Origin: Hermatobates lingyangjiaoensis
Lineage: Eukaryota; Arthropoda; Insecta; Hemiptera; Hermatobatidae
NCBI GenBank assembly: GCA_026182355.1
Contig: JAPFBL010000368.1
Location: forward strand, 62,001 to 126,000
Reading direction: 5' to 3'
Length of the DNA stretch: 64,000 bases
This document shows, piece after piece, positions 11,866 through 22,300 of the stretch. Below the pieces are notes generated by a model. It searched no databases. It was given only the letters and a program-made list of their open reading frames with translations, and had not been told where the DNA came from. The translations under genes were made by a program, and so were the position numbers. Position 1 is the first letter of the stretch; each line of letters begins with the position of its first letter.

Positions 11866-12195
11866 TTGACCGTGAAATAGAAACAAAATTAAAGCTTATC
11901 AGGACTTGGTCAGTTCTTCATGTTCAAATTAAACTCTCATTACCAATGTTTCAGTTTTTATTTAAAACCTTTTTCATTGGCAGAAGTATACAATTTTGAA
12001 ACAGAAAAACTAAGTATTACATTAGAGAATATTTTTCTTTATAAAAAAATCTTTTATCTAATACTGAGTTTTTCTGTTTCAAAATTTTAGACTTCTGCCT
12101 ATGAAAAAGGTTTTAAATAAAAACCGAAACGTTGGCAATGAGAATTTAATTTGAACCTGAAGAACTGACCGAGTTCTGATAAACTTTAATTCTGC
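11866..12195. mobile_element. Foldback element, PLE family B2
   Basis: Inverted arms 11866-11995 and 12075-12195 around an AT-rich centre. Both arms contain the class-B motif: minus strand about 11942-11982 and plus strand 12097-12136 (GCC, UAUGAAAAA, GGUUUU/AAAACC stem II, GAAAC, GUU, GGC). Outer ends carry a TTATCAGGACTTGGTCAG-like terminus and its complement, shared with 50110-50190. Confidence 0.75.
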
Positions 12196-12781
12196 TTATA
12201 TATTACGTCAGACAAAATACATTTTGACCCTCATGTGCTGACAAAATGTAGTAAATGTCTGGTTTAAAGCTCTGTAGAATTATTAATTTTATAAAACCTC
12301 CTCTGACTGCTAATTTTTTTTCTGTTTTTAAAATATCAACATACATTATATAGAATGGACAAAGAAACTGGTGATAATTTCAAAAATATAGCTATGTTAT
12401 ATTAAAGAATGTCTTTTTGTTTTAAAATGCCTCATGATCTCTGGAATGTTAAAACTCATTAGACATTCTTTAATCAAACATTTTAGTTCGTCTAATATGT
12501 TTGTTCTCATCCCCTTATTTGTTTTAATGTCTTTTATGCTATACAATCCCAGACAACTCTGGGAGTACAAAACCATTTTAATTTAAGTGAAACACGTCCT
12601 GTATGCGACGAAGTATTATTACTTTTGGAAAGACGCATTTATGCGACATTACAATCTAAATATTTATCTTCAAATTAACACGGTATCTTCTTTATGTTTT
12701 CATCTAGGTTTAAGTTGATAATTATTGATCTCTGATTGTAAACTCTCAAAAATAATAAATATAATGAATACATCTTATCGG

Positions 12782-13111
12782 TGAGCCAGGTTAGCGCAGT
12801 GGTTAATGTACTCGCCTCTGAACTGATAGGACCGTGGTTCGATCCCCACCTGGCCCTCGATTTATTCATGCGGGAGGTGAATAAATCTGAGTACGTCATC
12901 CCTCAGAGAAGGACGTTAAATCGTCGGTCCCGAGCCTGTACGATGTCAGGTACTCTTTAAAGATCCCTACTCTAAATACACTTGAGTTAGGCAAAATTTA
13001 GTACTCCCACTGTAGAATCAATCTTCATTGTGTGCTATCACTTTAGGGCCAATGCTCGGCCGACGTGTGTTCCCTTGTGGGACTACCACTGCAACCTAAC
13101 CTAACCTAACC
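12782..13111 (+). mobile_element. tRNA-derived SINE, tail type 1 with (CCTAA)n
   Basis: Best-preserved SINE. The head has an A box at about 12791-12802 and a B box GGTTCGATCC at 12836-12845. The body includes ATTTATTCATGCGGGAGG and a ACGTTAAATCGTCGGTCCC block. The tail (13030-13111) ends in ACTGCAACC(TAACC)n. The tail matches the last 75 bp of the LINE at 27850-28340, including the CCTAA repeats, implying mobilisation by that LINE family. Confidence 0.9.
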
Positions 13112-13261
13112 ATACATCATATGCAATAAGAAATAACTTAAATTCCGAAATCGTCAGCTAATATATACGAATGTTAATGACACTAGTTTAAAGTGTATTT
13201 ACTAATCATTACAGTAATGTTTTCAGTATTTTATTATTGTATTTATTTTATGTTTATCCAA

Positions 13262-13650
13262 TGATAGGTTTATCATAGCAAGGGAGGAGGGGGAGAGGGT
13301 GGCATGCACCAGGGGGTGCCATTTTGAGGGATAAAAAGTAGGAAAAAAATTGAAATCATAAAAAGGCAAAAAAAATCTGAAATTTTAAACTTATATTAGA
13401 ATTTAAGGTCGTAATAATTTTTATGTTTTTTTGTTTGATATTGTTTTTAAAATGATTTTTCAACTGTAATACTTGCAAATTAAAAATAAATGTATTTTAA
13501 ATTTTTCAAAACTATTTTTTTAAAGTGGTTGAAAGTTTATTATATTTGTTTGCGTTGACAGTTAATTTAAATTTAACAACTTTTTTATGCTTTTAATTAT
13601 ATGCTTTTGTTTTGAAAAATTGTTGGTTTTCTTTGATGATGACTGTAGGT
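13262..13650 (+). mobile_element. hAT-like non-autonomous element end
   Basis: Inverted relative to 27240-27622: the terminal GGGGGTGCC segment and about 350 bp of AT-rich interior match in opposite orientation. Its outer end (AGCAAGGGAGG) is a decayed version of the hAT-type terminus at 27610-27629. No intact target duplication is visible. Confidence 0.55.
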
Positions 13651-13659
13651 ATATGAATA

Positions 13660-14395
13660 CGAGTACTGTAATGAGATGAAAGTCTTGGACTAATAACAGC
13701 AGTTTAAAATTAGATCCTTCAGTGTAATTCCTTGAAAATGAATATTTTGAGGACTTTCTGGGTCAAAATATTTAAGGTTAACGGATTATCAACAGCTAGC
13801 TGTGGGTTTACTACGCCACTGAGGTTTGGGATATTTAAAATCGCATATTCTAAGAGACTTTAGAGATCGGAAGCCCAAAAGGTGAAACCTATAATTGTGT
13901 ACACTAGAAAATTCACTTCAGCACCATTGCGAGCTATCTCTCATTGCACCAACATAGAATGCAATTTTTTAATCATAACAGATTATACAGTCTGATTACA
14001 AGACTCCTAGACTTCGAGGCGTTATGTTTCATCGTACAGGTTACCCAGCAGTGATTACGGTAGCCTAACAGGCATGCATCACGAAAGCCTTTTGTTTAAA
14101 GCTTTTTTTTTTTTTGAAGGGCAAACAGTTTGCATGACTAAACATTGTTCGTTGTTGACTTGTATATTTATATACTGTATTAAAATTTAAAAATAATAAC
14201 TCAACTGAGGGAAAATCATTTAAGTGAACGTAAAGTTTTAGTTTCTATCGATGAGCATACAAGTATTTTTTTATGTTATAAATAAAGCTTTTATATAGTA
14301 AATTGTAATCTTAGTATCTTGTGCTCGATATTTAGATATACAATCTGGGTATGCTCGCTTTTGATTGATATCAGCCCAATCATCAGGGATGATCA
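13660..14395. other. Spacer; weak ribozyme-like remnant near 14345-14395
   Basis: No coding signal. Around 14370-14390 the minus strand has CTGATGA followed by a hairpin but no GAAA box. I treat it as a decayed relative of family L or chance. Confidence 0.3.
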
Positions 14396-14400
14396 GTAAA

Positions 14401-14700
14401 GGTCAGGTTAGCTAAGTGGTTAGCGTGCTCGCCTCTGAACTGCTGGTTCCAGAGTTCAATACCCACTCTGGTCCTCGATTTATTCACATGTAAGGTGAAT
14501 AATTCTGAGCATGTCGTCCTTCGGAGAGGACGTTAAACCGTCGGTCTTGATCCTGTACGATGTCAGATACTCGTTAAAGATCCTCCTCTAAATACACTCA
14601 AAATTTGTGACCTACAGTGTAGTAGAATATTCATTGTGTTTTAAAAGGCCCAATGTTCGGCCTATGTCTGTTCCCCTGTGGGACTGCCATTCCAACATAC
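14401..14700 (+). mobile_element. tRNA-derived SINE, tail type 1
   Basis: Head CAGGTTAGCTAAGTGGTTAG, B-box-like GAGTTCAATACCC, SINE body with CTTCGGAGAGGACGTTAAAC, and a tail with GTTCGGCCTATGTCTG and CTGTGGGACTGCCATTCC. The CCTAA run is missing or decayed at its end. Confidence 0.85.
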
Positions 14701-14912
14701 AATGTTACCTACTACTACTACTGTGATCAGTACAAAGAGCAAATATCCTAATAAATTAATTTTCGATACCCATTACCTATATCTAATAATTATTTTTAAA
14801 CAACCATTTCTCTATCCAACTTTACATAAACTTGTTTTCCTTTCAAGTTATCCAGATTATTTATCTGAAAAAGAACCGCTAAGGGGAAACATTGAAATCC
14901 AATCCTGTACAT

Positions 14913-15616
14913 CAGAGGTTCCCAAAGTAGGTTCCGCGGAACCCAGGGGTTGTTCCTTAACGGACTGTCTGGGGGTCAGTGAAAAACATTTAGTAAAAAC
15001 ATTTTTCTAAAATTTTTTTTTTGGGTATGGATTTATTCTTTATTTCTTGTGAATCATAAAACCGAATAATGTTTATATCTACATATACCCTAAGTAGAAG
15101 TGGTCAAAATTGTATTCATATTTAGGATGAATCAGTAGTCAGTTTTATAACTATCTGATTCCCGAATTTTTTGCTATTGCAAAAGTAACACTTCACACAT
15201 TGCTGCCATTTCCCACTACCTACTTTTGTGAAACTGGATTTTCCCTTTAAACTGCCATAGAAACCAAATACCGAAGTAGACTTAATGTTGGGGCTAACTT
15301 GAGAATTAAACTCTCAACTATAAAGCGAAAAATGATTACAAAACAAACTCCATGTTAAAATTGCTGGTAATTCTGTTTTATGTGTTATGCACTTGTGGAA
15401 AATATGAAAATTAAAATCTTTTCGTTTTGAATTTTTATTATAAAAATACACATTGCAGTAATATTACTTTTTTAATTGTTTTTCAACATACATACTATTT
15501 AAAAAGGCATATGAAAATATTTATGTTATGATTGTATGAAATCATTAGAATCTGGGGTTCCCGGGAAAGTTACTGGAACAAAAATGGTTCCGCGTCGAAA
15601 AAAGTGAAAAACTCAG
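14913..15616 (+). mobile_element. hAT transposon remnant with target duplication
   Basis: Starts CAGAGGTTCCC and ends AAAACTCAG, flanked by CTGTACAT (14905-14912) and CTCTACAT (15617-15624), a 7 of 8 match as expected for the 8-bp duplications of hAT elements. The interior encodes a hAT dimerisation domain (15147-15350). A second copy of the family lies at 61121-61799. At 704 bp it is an internally deleted derivative. Confidence 0.8.
15147..15350 (+). pseudogene. hAT transposase C-terminal dimerisation domain
   Basis: One frame reads through LLPFPTTYFCETGFS, an in-frame TAA, then TAIETKYRSRLNV and LRIKLSTIKRK. This is the typical hAT C-terminal block, where a Y-x-C-E-x-G-F-S segment precedes a K-x-R-x-R-L-N segment. 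The internal stop and the absence of upstream catalytic and zinc-finger regions show it is a non-functional relic. Confidence 0.8.
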
Positions 15617-15629
15617 CTCTACATATTAA

Positions 15630-16545
15630 CAACTATATGTAGTAGTCAATAATTGTCATAAATAATTATCTGTGGTTCGTAATAATTGTCATATGAAAAA
15701 TTCGAAACATTGAAGTCTAATCCTTAAAAAATATTAAATTTAATCTGTAATTACAGTGATCATAATGTATTTATTATATTTTATGATACTTTTCAGTATT
15801 TTAATAATATTTATATATTCAACAATGTTTTATGCGACCACTTGAAGAATTCTGATCTTTGTTTCAATGCTAATGAATCCATAATTTTAAGAACAAACTT
15901 TTATCAAAAAGTTTGTAAAAATTTATCAACAAAAAAAACATTCTTTAGGTGTGAATATATAAATTTTCTTTAAAACTATCTTTATAATTAGTCTATAAAA
16001 TTAAAGAATAAAAAAAACTTTAAAATTAACTGTAAGTATAAGATGTTAAAAATTACTTCTTTGCAAACTTTAAGAAGAAACATTTCACTTCGTATTACTT
16101 GAAAAGTATATTAAGTAAAATACAAAAGAACAGATAAAAACTGATGTAACAAAAAAAACAACTAAAGAAATGATATCATTCATGATAATAAAATAAACTT
16201 GACTGTGTTGAATTCCGTTTAAAGTTATTCACCATCTCTAGCGTTTTAGTTGAAAAGCGGGAGGTTTACATTCATCAAGGTTTTCAAAGTTTTCACTGAA
16301 GTGTGATAGCACTTGTTAGAACTTAAGCCACTATTATGTTAAATTTTAAACAGCAAATGGTTGACTTAACATGAAAACCTTTTTACTGTTTAACTTCATT
16401 TATTTAAAACAAAAGTAAATACATTCGAACAAAGAAAAAAGTTTTATGTATATCAAAGGTGAAAAATGAAATAAATACCGATTCAAGTATGAGATTACTA
16501 AAAATATCCATTTAGAGTTCAATTACAGTTCATCACGTTTTCAAA
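15630..16545. other. AT-rich spacer, nothing recognised
   Basis: No repeat or coding signal beyond simple AT-richness. Confidence 0.4.
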
Positions 16546-16549
16546 ATTT

Positions 16550-16876
16550 TTGCCGCTTTTCGATTTTTTTGATATAGATTCATATTCAAATTTGATTACA
16601 ACAAAAATGCTAAAATGGGATACAACAGCACTCCATAAGACAAGACTCACAAGAGAAATGATGGTGAATTCCACGAAAATTATCGCTAAAGAAAGAAACC
16701 ATGTTAAATTACAAATATTAGAAGCATTAATAATTCAAGAAAAGCAGCCAGCCATAAATATCCAACTTAATAATTCTTGTCGAATTTTAAAACTCTTTTC
16801 CAACAGGCCAAACCAGATTAGCCAGATAGTAGGTGAGTCCAACCACCCTGCCTTAATCCCCCATAATGCCCCGTGA
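16550..16876 (+). pseudogene. PLE endonuclease C-terminus, family J
   Basis: A 108-codon frame resembling the C-terminal part of PLE GIY-YIG proteins: an F-D region, a T-K-I-I-A-K-E-R segment, then a K-L-x-I-L-E-A-x-I-I block followed by Q-P-A-I-N-I-Q, the usual 'E-A-x-x-I ... P-x-x-N' ending. The GIY and YIG motifs are not found upstream, so it is 5'-truncated; the ATG at 16550 is probably internal. It is immediately followed by the J pseudo-LTR and then the start of a second J frame, so this is the junction between an upstream copy's 3' end and a downstream copy's 5' end. Confidence 0.7.
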
Positions 16877-16974
16877 CCCAGGGCGATGTCCTGTGGACAT
16901 TCCAATAGTAATCCACCTCTATCTATATATATAAACTAACAATCCTACTATTATTCTCATTATTGTCCTGATGA

Positions 16975-17003
16975 TGAATGTCGTACATTCGAAACATGTC
17001 GAC
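16975..17003 (+). ncRNA. Hammerhead-ribozyme-like motif, family J, overlapping a start codon
   Basis: Stem I GUC (16975-16977) with GAC (17001-17003), CUGAUGA 16978-16984, extra U, stem II GAAUGU/ACAUUC, GAAA 16991-16994, stem III ACA/UGU, cleavage base C17000. The AUG at 16996-16998 is inside stem III. Confidence 0.8.
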
Positions 17004-17085
17004 TAACAATATTGGTGATAAGCTTTATAGTTTTAATGAAGAGACGAGGAAGGAATTCTGGAAACTGGAGAAATTGTGTAAGTAA
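16996..17085 (+). pseudogene. PLE protein N-terminus, family J, truncated
   Basis: ATG inside the ribozyme opens a frame reading MSTNNIGDKLYSFNEETRKE then FWKLEKLCK and a TAA. The copy at 49658-49540 continues past this point (KKQIQTKYG), so TAA replaces a Lys codon here. The G-D-K-L-x-S-x-x-E-E-T-R-K and K-L-E-K-L pattern recurs at 60452 and 61087, so it is a conserved N-terminus of these PLE proteins. Function of the region is unknown. Confidence 0.65.
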
Positions 17086-17132
17086 CAGATACAAGCCAAA
17101 TATGGGGCGTTATTTAACAATATATATATATG

Positions 17133-17275
17133 AAGTTTAAACTACAATGGAAAAAGGAAAACAATAGAAAGAAATACTGTTGAGTCCTTTCAATGTATGT
17201 CATCTGAGCAATTATTTCTATTGTTTTCCTTTTTCCATTGTGGTTTCATTGATTGTATCACGTGTTTATTTATTG
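17133..17275. mobile_element. Small foldback, diverged family A
   Basis: Inverted arms (about 17140-17165 and 17210-17240) containing GGAAAAAGGAAAACAATAG and its complement. The right end carries ATCACGTGTTTAT, a degenerate form of the family-A terminal hairpin. (TA)n lies on the left. The ribozyme core is mostly lost. Confidence 0.6.
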
Positions 17276-18075
17276 TAATTTTTTGCATATAAATATTATA
17301 TATTATTATATATAGTTTCCATATATATTTGGTTTGATCATGATATATATGTAGTCGAGATTACCTCTAACTCGGGGTTCAGGTCTTATTTCAGTATAAA
17401 ATGTATGATTAAAGATGCTCTTTTCAAAAAACTTATGTAATTAATTTGCTGATTAGGACTCTTAGAATATTATGTAACACGAAAGGTTAAGTATTGATTT
17501 ACCCCACTGTTTGCAAGTAAACCCAGACATTCATGCTGGAACTTATCAAAGCTTACTCAATGACACTCTACTCCCATTTAAAATTTATAATAATAATCAA
17601 ATAAATAATAACTTTGATTTTTTAAAGTTGTTTTTATTAAAGTTTGATTTTGATTCGAGTTTTATGAAAATAATTTGATTTTTTTTTTAATCATGTTTGG
17701 AAAGTTGTAATGTTATGATTTTTGATTTGATTTCCCAGCCTTAGTGCATGTAATTTTCATCAAATAACAATCGGCGAGCACGCAAGTAACTGGCTACCCT
17801 GGATCCATGCCATTACTTCATTAACATTGTTTATATTATCCAAATTTTAAATTTAAAAAATTTTGTTGTTACATTTGTATATAATAAATATGCACTATCG
17901 TCATCAGGCAAGCCACTGGCTACCCTGGTTCCAATAGTGATAGTACCTTGGGAGTATAGTGATAATTTTCTTTTATTTAACATTATTCAGGTAATAAATA
18001 ATGTATATTTAATTTCAGGTCTCTATCTCCATGGAAAATGGGTGAACAAACAAAGGAACAAACTCACGAGCTTTA

Positions 18076-18135
18076 TATATATTTATATATATTATATTAT
18101 ATATATATATATATATAATATATATATATAGAGAT
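18076..18135. repeat. (TA)n microsatellite
   Basis: Imperfect TATAT/TATAA run of about 55 bp without an attached foldback. Confidence 0.8.
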
Positions 18136-18687
18136 TTACAACTCAGTGCCTTTATGTATGTACATGTTCTCTTACGTACTTATGAACTTAATGTTTCTCT
18201 TTTCATTATAGGAAGAAGTTGAAGGATATTTTATAACTGAAACTCATTTAAATTTCCTCGAGAAAGTTAATTACGTAGTTTTGTTTTTGATGATAATCTA
18301 CTTTCCTACACCTTTGTTTTAATTTTAGAAAAAAAATGTGTAAAATTTATTATAAGTTTTGTATTATATCTTTTTTTTTGCACAATCTGTAATTTAAATT
18401 CTGTATTAATTTCATTTATCTGAAAAAAATTTAAGTGGATCGGAACTATGAAAAATTTAAATTGTTTTCTTATATATAATTTATTATTAGAGTTGGAATT
18501 AAACTGTTTCCCGGGTAACCTGGGTGGATCATCTAGTGTATCATATAAGTGATATTTTTAATTTCATATAGAGAATTTATATGTATATGATGTATATTAT
18601 CATAGTATTATATAAAAATCAAATAATGTAAAAGTTTTTGACCTTTATGAAATGTTATTAAGAAGAAATTCAGTATATATCATATGG

Positions 18688-18750
18688 GTCATTAATATTA
18701 ATATTAATATTAATTAATTAATATTAATAATATTAATATTAATATTAATG
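18688..18750. repeat. Palindromic (ATTAAT)n tract
   Basis: ATTAAT hexamers arranged almost symmetrically around about 18718, so the tract is self-complementary over some 60 bp. It is a simple repeat distinct from the PLE foldbacks. Confidence 0.8.
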
Positions 18751-18913
18751 GGTTTTGAAGGAATGATACAGTGGGTTGGAAGCATCTTGTTTTATACCTC
18801 AAAGATTACTTAAGAAAATTATGGATGTGCAAAAAAAATATAATAAAAAGAAATAGACCTAATACAGGTCTGAATCAATAAAAGATGTTAAATAAATCTT
18901 AACTAGGGTTTTT

Positions 18914-19205
18914 GGGGGCCAGGCAGCCTAGTGGCAATGTGCTCGTTCACCTCTGGACTGGTAGATCCGGGGTTCAATACTCATTCTGGCCTTTAATTTA
19001 TTCACGCTGGAGGTGAAAAAATCTGAGAATGTCGTCCCTCGGAGAGGATGATAAGCCGTCGGTTCCGAGCTTGTCAGGTACTCGTTAAAGATCTCCTACT
19101 CTAAATAAAATTGAGTTAGTCTTAAAATTCCAATGTAGAATTTTTATTTTATGTTATCACAAAGGGCAAACGTTCAGCATATGTGTATTTTCTGTGAGAC
19201 TACGT
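18914..19205 (+). mobile_element. tRNA-derived SINE, tail type 1
   Basis: Head GGGGGCCAGGCAGCCTAGTG, B-box-like GGGGTTCAATAC, body CCCTCGGAGAGGATGATAAG, and tail with ATCACAAAGGGCAAACG and TCTGTGAGACTACG. Diverged, with no CCTAA run. Confidence 0.8.
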
Positions 19206-19559
19206 CGTCAGAGAGTAATTACGTTTGTAATGTTCTAGTGTTTAAAAGTATTTGAAAAGTTGAATTATCAATGAATTTTAATAAATAAATATATAAATAT
19301 TCCAGTAAACAATATTTAAGTATTTTATTAATTACTTTGGACTTAATAGAAATTAATGACATAGACTAAGAACAGTAAAGCGTAGAGTTTTGATGCTGGC
19401 ACATTAATAAACACGTTAATATCTTAAGAAAGGATAATATTAAAAAAAATTATGGAACATTCCTTCAAAAATGTTGAAACAGAAGAATCAGACCTAACAG
19501 TAAACTCTTTACTTTTAATGCTAATACGTCATTAAATTTACAGGGTTTTCATAGACTGG

Positions 19560-19815
19560 CCTAGGTAACTACGCAGAGTCTGTTTAAGAAAAAAAAATGC
19601 CAAGAAAAACTATTGTACCAATCAAGAGAAAAAACACAAGAAATAGAGTAAGTTGATTAGAGGTGTGAAAGACGACCCAAGAAAATTAAATGTAACGAAT
19701 TGGCGAAAAGGTAGAAATGCATTGGACTGAAAAGTCTGGAGCATTGTGCGGAAAGTCAAGGTCCTTCTGGGCTATGGAGCTCAACGATGAAAAGAAGATA
19801 TGTCTGAACGAGTGA
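19560..19815 (+). pseudogene. Possible non-LTR retrotransposon C-terminus
   Basis: One frame gives NVTNWRKGRNALD then KVWSIVRKVKVLLGY, resembling the W-x-x-V-R-x-A-K-x-x-x-G block that ends many LINE proteins. There are several frameshifts and stops and no reverse transcriptase nearby. It abuts the 102-bp satellite. Assignment is tentative. Confidence 0.25.
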
Positions 19816-19819
19816 AACG

Positions 19820-20410
19820 GTTTTACGGTAAGTAAAGTATAATGATCATGAAAAAAAATTGGAAATCGAAATGTTAGCGGATTTACATGTTTTGATAGCC
19901 CCTAAGTTGTTTTATAACGTTTTTTACTTTACTGTAAGTAATGCATAGAGATCATAGAAATTCGAGTTTCGATATTTTGATGGATTTACATGTTTTGAGG
20001 TCTTAAAAGTCCTTTTATAACGTTTTTATTTTACTGTAAGTAAAGTTTAGAAAAACTAAAAAAAATCGATTCCAGATTTTGAAAGATTTACATGTTATGA
20101 GGTCCATAAAGTTCTTTTATAACGCTTTTGCTTTACTGTAACTGAAGTTTAGCGAACCTAACAAAATTTAATTCTATATTTTAAAAGAATTACATGTTTT
20201 GAGGTTCCGAAAGTCCTTTTTATAACATTTTTAATTTACTATAACTAAAGTTTAGTCAACATAAAAAATCGATTTCGATATTTTGACGTACTTGCATGTT
20301 TTGAGGTCCCGATAGTTCTTTTATAATGTTTTTACTTTACTATAAGTGAAGTTTAGTGAACATGAACAAATTCGATTCCTGATTTTGAGAGATTTACACG
20401 TTCTTAGAAA
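19820..20410. repeat. 102-103 bp satellite, about six copies
   Basis: The landmark ATTTACATGT (or a variant) occurs at 19881, 19984, 20086, about 20188, 20290 and 20392, a spacing of 102-103 bp. Each unit holds TTTACTTTACTGTAAGTAAAG followed by TCGATTTC-like and TTTTGAGGTC segments. Single diverged units occur at about 590-655, 5030-5160 and 32735-32840, so the family is also dispersed. Confidence 0.85.
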
Positions 20411-20434
20411 ATAAACAGAAGTCCTTTTATGGCA

Positions 20435-20570
20435 GGCTTGTTATATTATATTATGGTTAACAACATAAAATACCTCAAACACTTAAAATACTTATGTTTC
20501 AGGCTTGTTATATTATATTTAAGAACTTAAAATACCTCAAAAATTTAAAATACATATGTTTCAGGCTTGG
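20435..20570. repeat. Short tandem duplication, about 65 bp
   Basis: GGCTTG begins at 20435, 20502 and 20564. Two units carry AAAATACCTCAAA and ATATGTTTCA with small differences. Confidence 0.75.
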
Positions 20571-21406
20571 GCTAAATACTTCTTCTCTAAGTAGCATCAT
20601 GAACAAGATTTTTTATCTAAGACATGGTAGTACCTGGGGCATGGCCATGATTCCAATCTCCCGTCTTCATCATGAAAGGTGAGTGACCCATTGACAAGTA
20701 TGAAAGTAAATTTCAAGTTAAGAAATGGTGAATGTGACTTGTTTTCTGATAATGCAACAGTTTTTTGGTGTCTTTATCAATATATATATATCCATAACCG
20801 TTATTATTCATATTAATTGTTCTTTATTATTATTAATTCACTATTGTTATAATAAAAATTATTATTTATATATGTACATAAAAAAGTGGCCAACACAATC
20901 CAAACATACGCGTAGCAGAAAACTGTAAACTCAGTGGATTATTTTCAAAAAACGTGTTATACAACCAGTTTATATATCACATGATAAACCACAGAAACGT
21001 TTTATTTTATATTTTTATGATATTTTGAATAACAATGTATTTATTGAAAAAAAGTGGAATAGAATGAAAAAAACTTTGTAGTTTGTAATGAATGATAAAT
21101 TTAAAATCTTTAAAGAATCTTAATATTGAAAACGTGGCCATCATTGATGAGTATTTTACAAAAATTCAGAGATGATAGTTGGGATTCCAAATTATTATTA
21201 GAAATCAAGAATAGTAGAATATATTATTATTACAGTCCATAACTATCATTAGATCTGGAGTCTCTTTTACGTTTTTCAGCTTTAGATACTGAGCTCAAAT
21301 TTAATTTAATTCTAAGCATATTTGTTATTTAGTACGTGGGTAGATAGGACTCACTTTTTTAATTATGATGAACACAAACAAAATTCAAATTTACTAACAA
21401 TTTAAA

Positions 21407-21570
21407 ATTTTTTTAAATGGTGGATTCGATTTCAATAATGTATAAAACGTAAAGATAACATGCAATGAGTCAGTTCTAAGCAATGTACCATCAAAACATT
21501 TCTTTTATTATATAGATGATGTTGACCGAATGAATAATGTTCAAGTATGAATTAATTTACTAACTTGATA
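21407..21570 (+). repeat. Direct repeat, copy 1 of 2
   Basis: About 160 bp containing GGTGGATTCGATTTCA and GATGATGTTGACCGAATG recurs at 22138-22300 in the same orientation. A SINE lies between the copies. Origin unknown. Confidence 0.75.
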
Positions 21571-21641
21571 AATTTACTAACAATACCTACTTGCACCATA
21601 AAAACCTCTATATATTTTGCTATATATTGGTATAATAATTT

Positions 21642-21951
21642 TCTTTTTATTGTTTAAACCGATCTATTGTTTACCGGGTGATAACGTGAGCCGTTTACCG
21701 GATTTTTGTTTTATCGGTGTTTCTACAGTTTCTACATTGGGAGTCCTACATTTTGCTTAACTCAATTAGGGATTTTTAACGAGTACCTGACATCATACAG
21801 TCTCGGGACCGACGGATTAAAGTCCTCTCCGAGGAAAACGTACTCAGATTTATTCACATTGAGCGTTAATAAATAGAGGGCCAGGTGGGGATCGAACCTC
21901 GGACTACCAGCCCAGAGGCGAGTACGTTAACCAATTAGCCAACCTTCCTGT
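21642..21951 (-). mobile_element. tRNA-derived SINE, tail type 3
   Basis: Minus-strand SINE: the head is at 21951-21885 (B box in GGTTCGATCCCC form), with the standard body. Its 3' tail contains CCGGTAAACGGCTCACG and ends in AAACAATAAAAA at about 21642. The same tail is on the SINE at 43784-44107 and differs from the type 1 and 2 tails. Confidence 0.85.
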
Positions 21952-22137
21952 TTACCTACGTAGTTGACCAATCGCAGTCTAAAAGCCCATCAGTTTTGCT
22001 TGTACGTTGAATTTCCTATCCATTCAAATCTTAGCTTTTAAGCTAAACATAAACAAATATACTACCAAAGTTTTAGCTTGCTATGACTTATGGTGGCTGA
22101 GTTTGCTTGTGACAAAATTTTTGGGCAAACAAACAGA

Positions 22138-22300
22138 AATTTTTCTAAAGAGTGGATTCGATTTCACTAAAGTATGAAATGTAAAGATAATTTTAAATGA
22201 GTCAGTTCTAAGGAATGTACAAACAAAACAGTTCTTTTATTTATATGGATGATGTTGACCGAATGAATAATGTTCACATATGAATTAATTCATTAGACTG
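22138..22300 (+). repeat. Direct repeat, copy 2 of 2
   Basis: Matches 21407-21570; see that entry. The copies differ by about a dozen substitutions and small indels. Confidence 0.75.

Larger units (their letters stand above)
16820..17125 (+). mobile_element. PLE pseudo-LTR, family J
   Basis: Segment shared, inverted, with 49540-49845. It comprises the 3' non-coding part (16877-16970), the ribozyme (16975-17003) and the first 29 codons of the J protein (16996-17085), ending in a (TA)n run at about 17118. The inverted copy at 49530 confirms the boundaries. Confidence 0.75.

Noticed and set aside
12782..12860. Functional tRNA gene
   Set aside because: A and B boxes are present but no complete cloverleaf with matching acceptor stem, and the sequence continues into the SINE body.
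12675..12899. Minus-strand ORF of 74 codons
   Set aside because: It is the reverse frame of the SINE at 12782-13111.
13080..13112. Interstitial telomere remnant
   Set aside because: The CCTAA repeats form the end of a SINE whose tail matches a LINE end, so they belong to the element.
14345..14395. Hammerhead-like motif on the minus strand
   Set aside because: CTGATGA is present but no GAAA box or matching stem II could be found.
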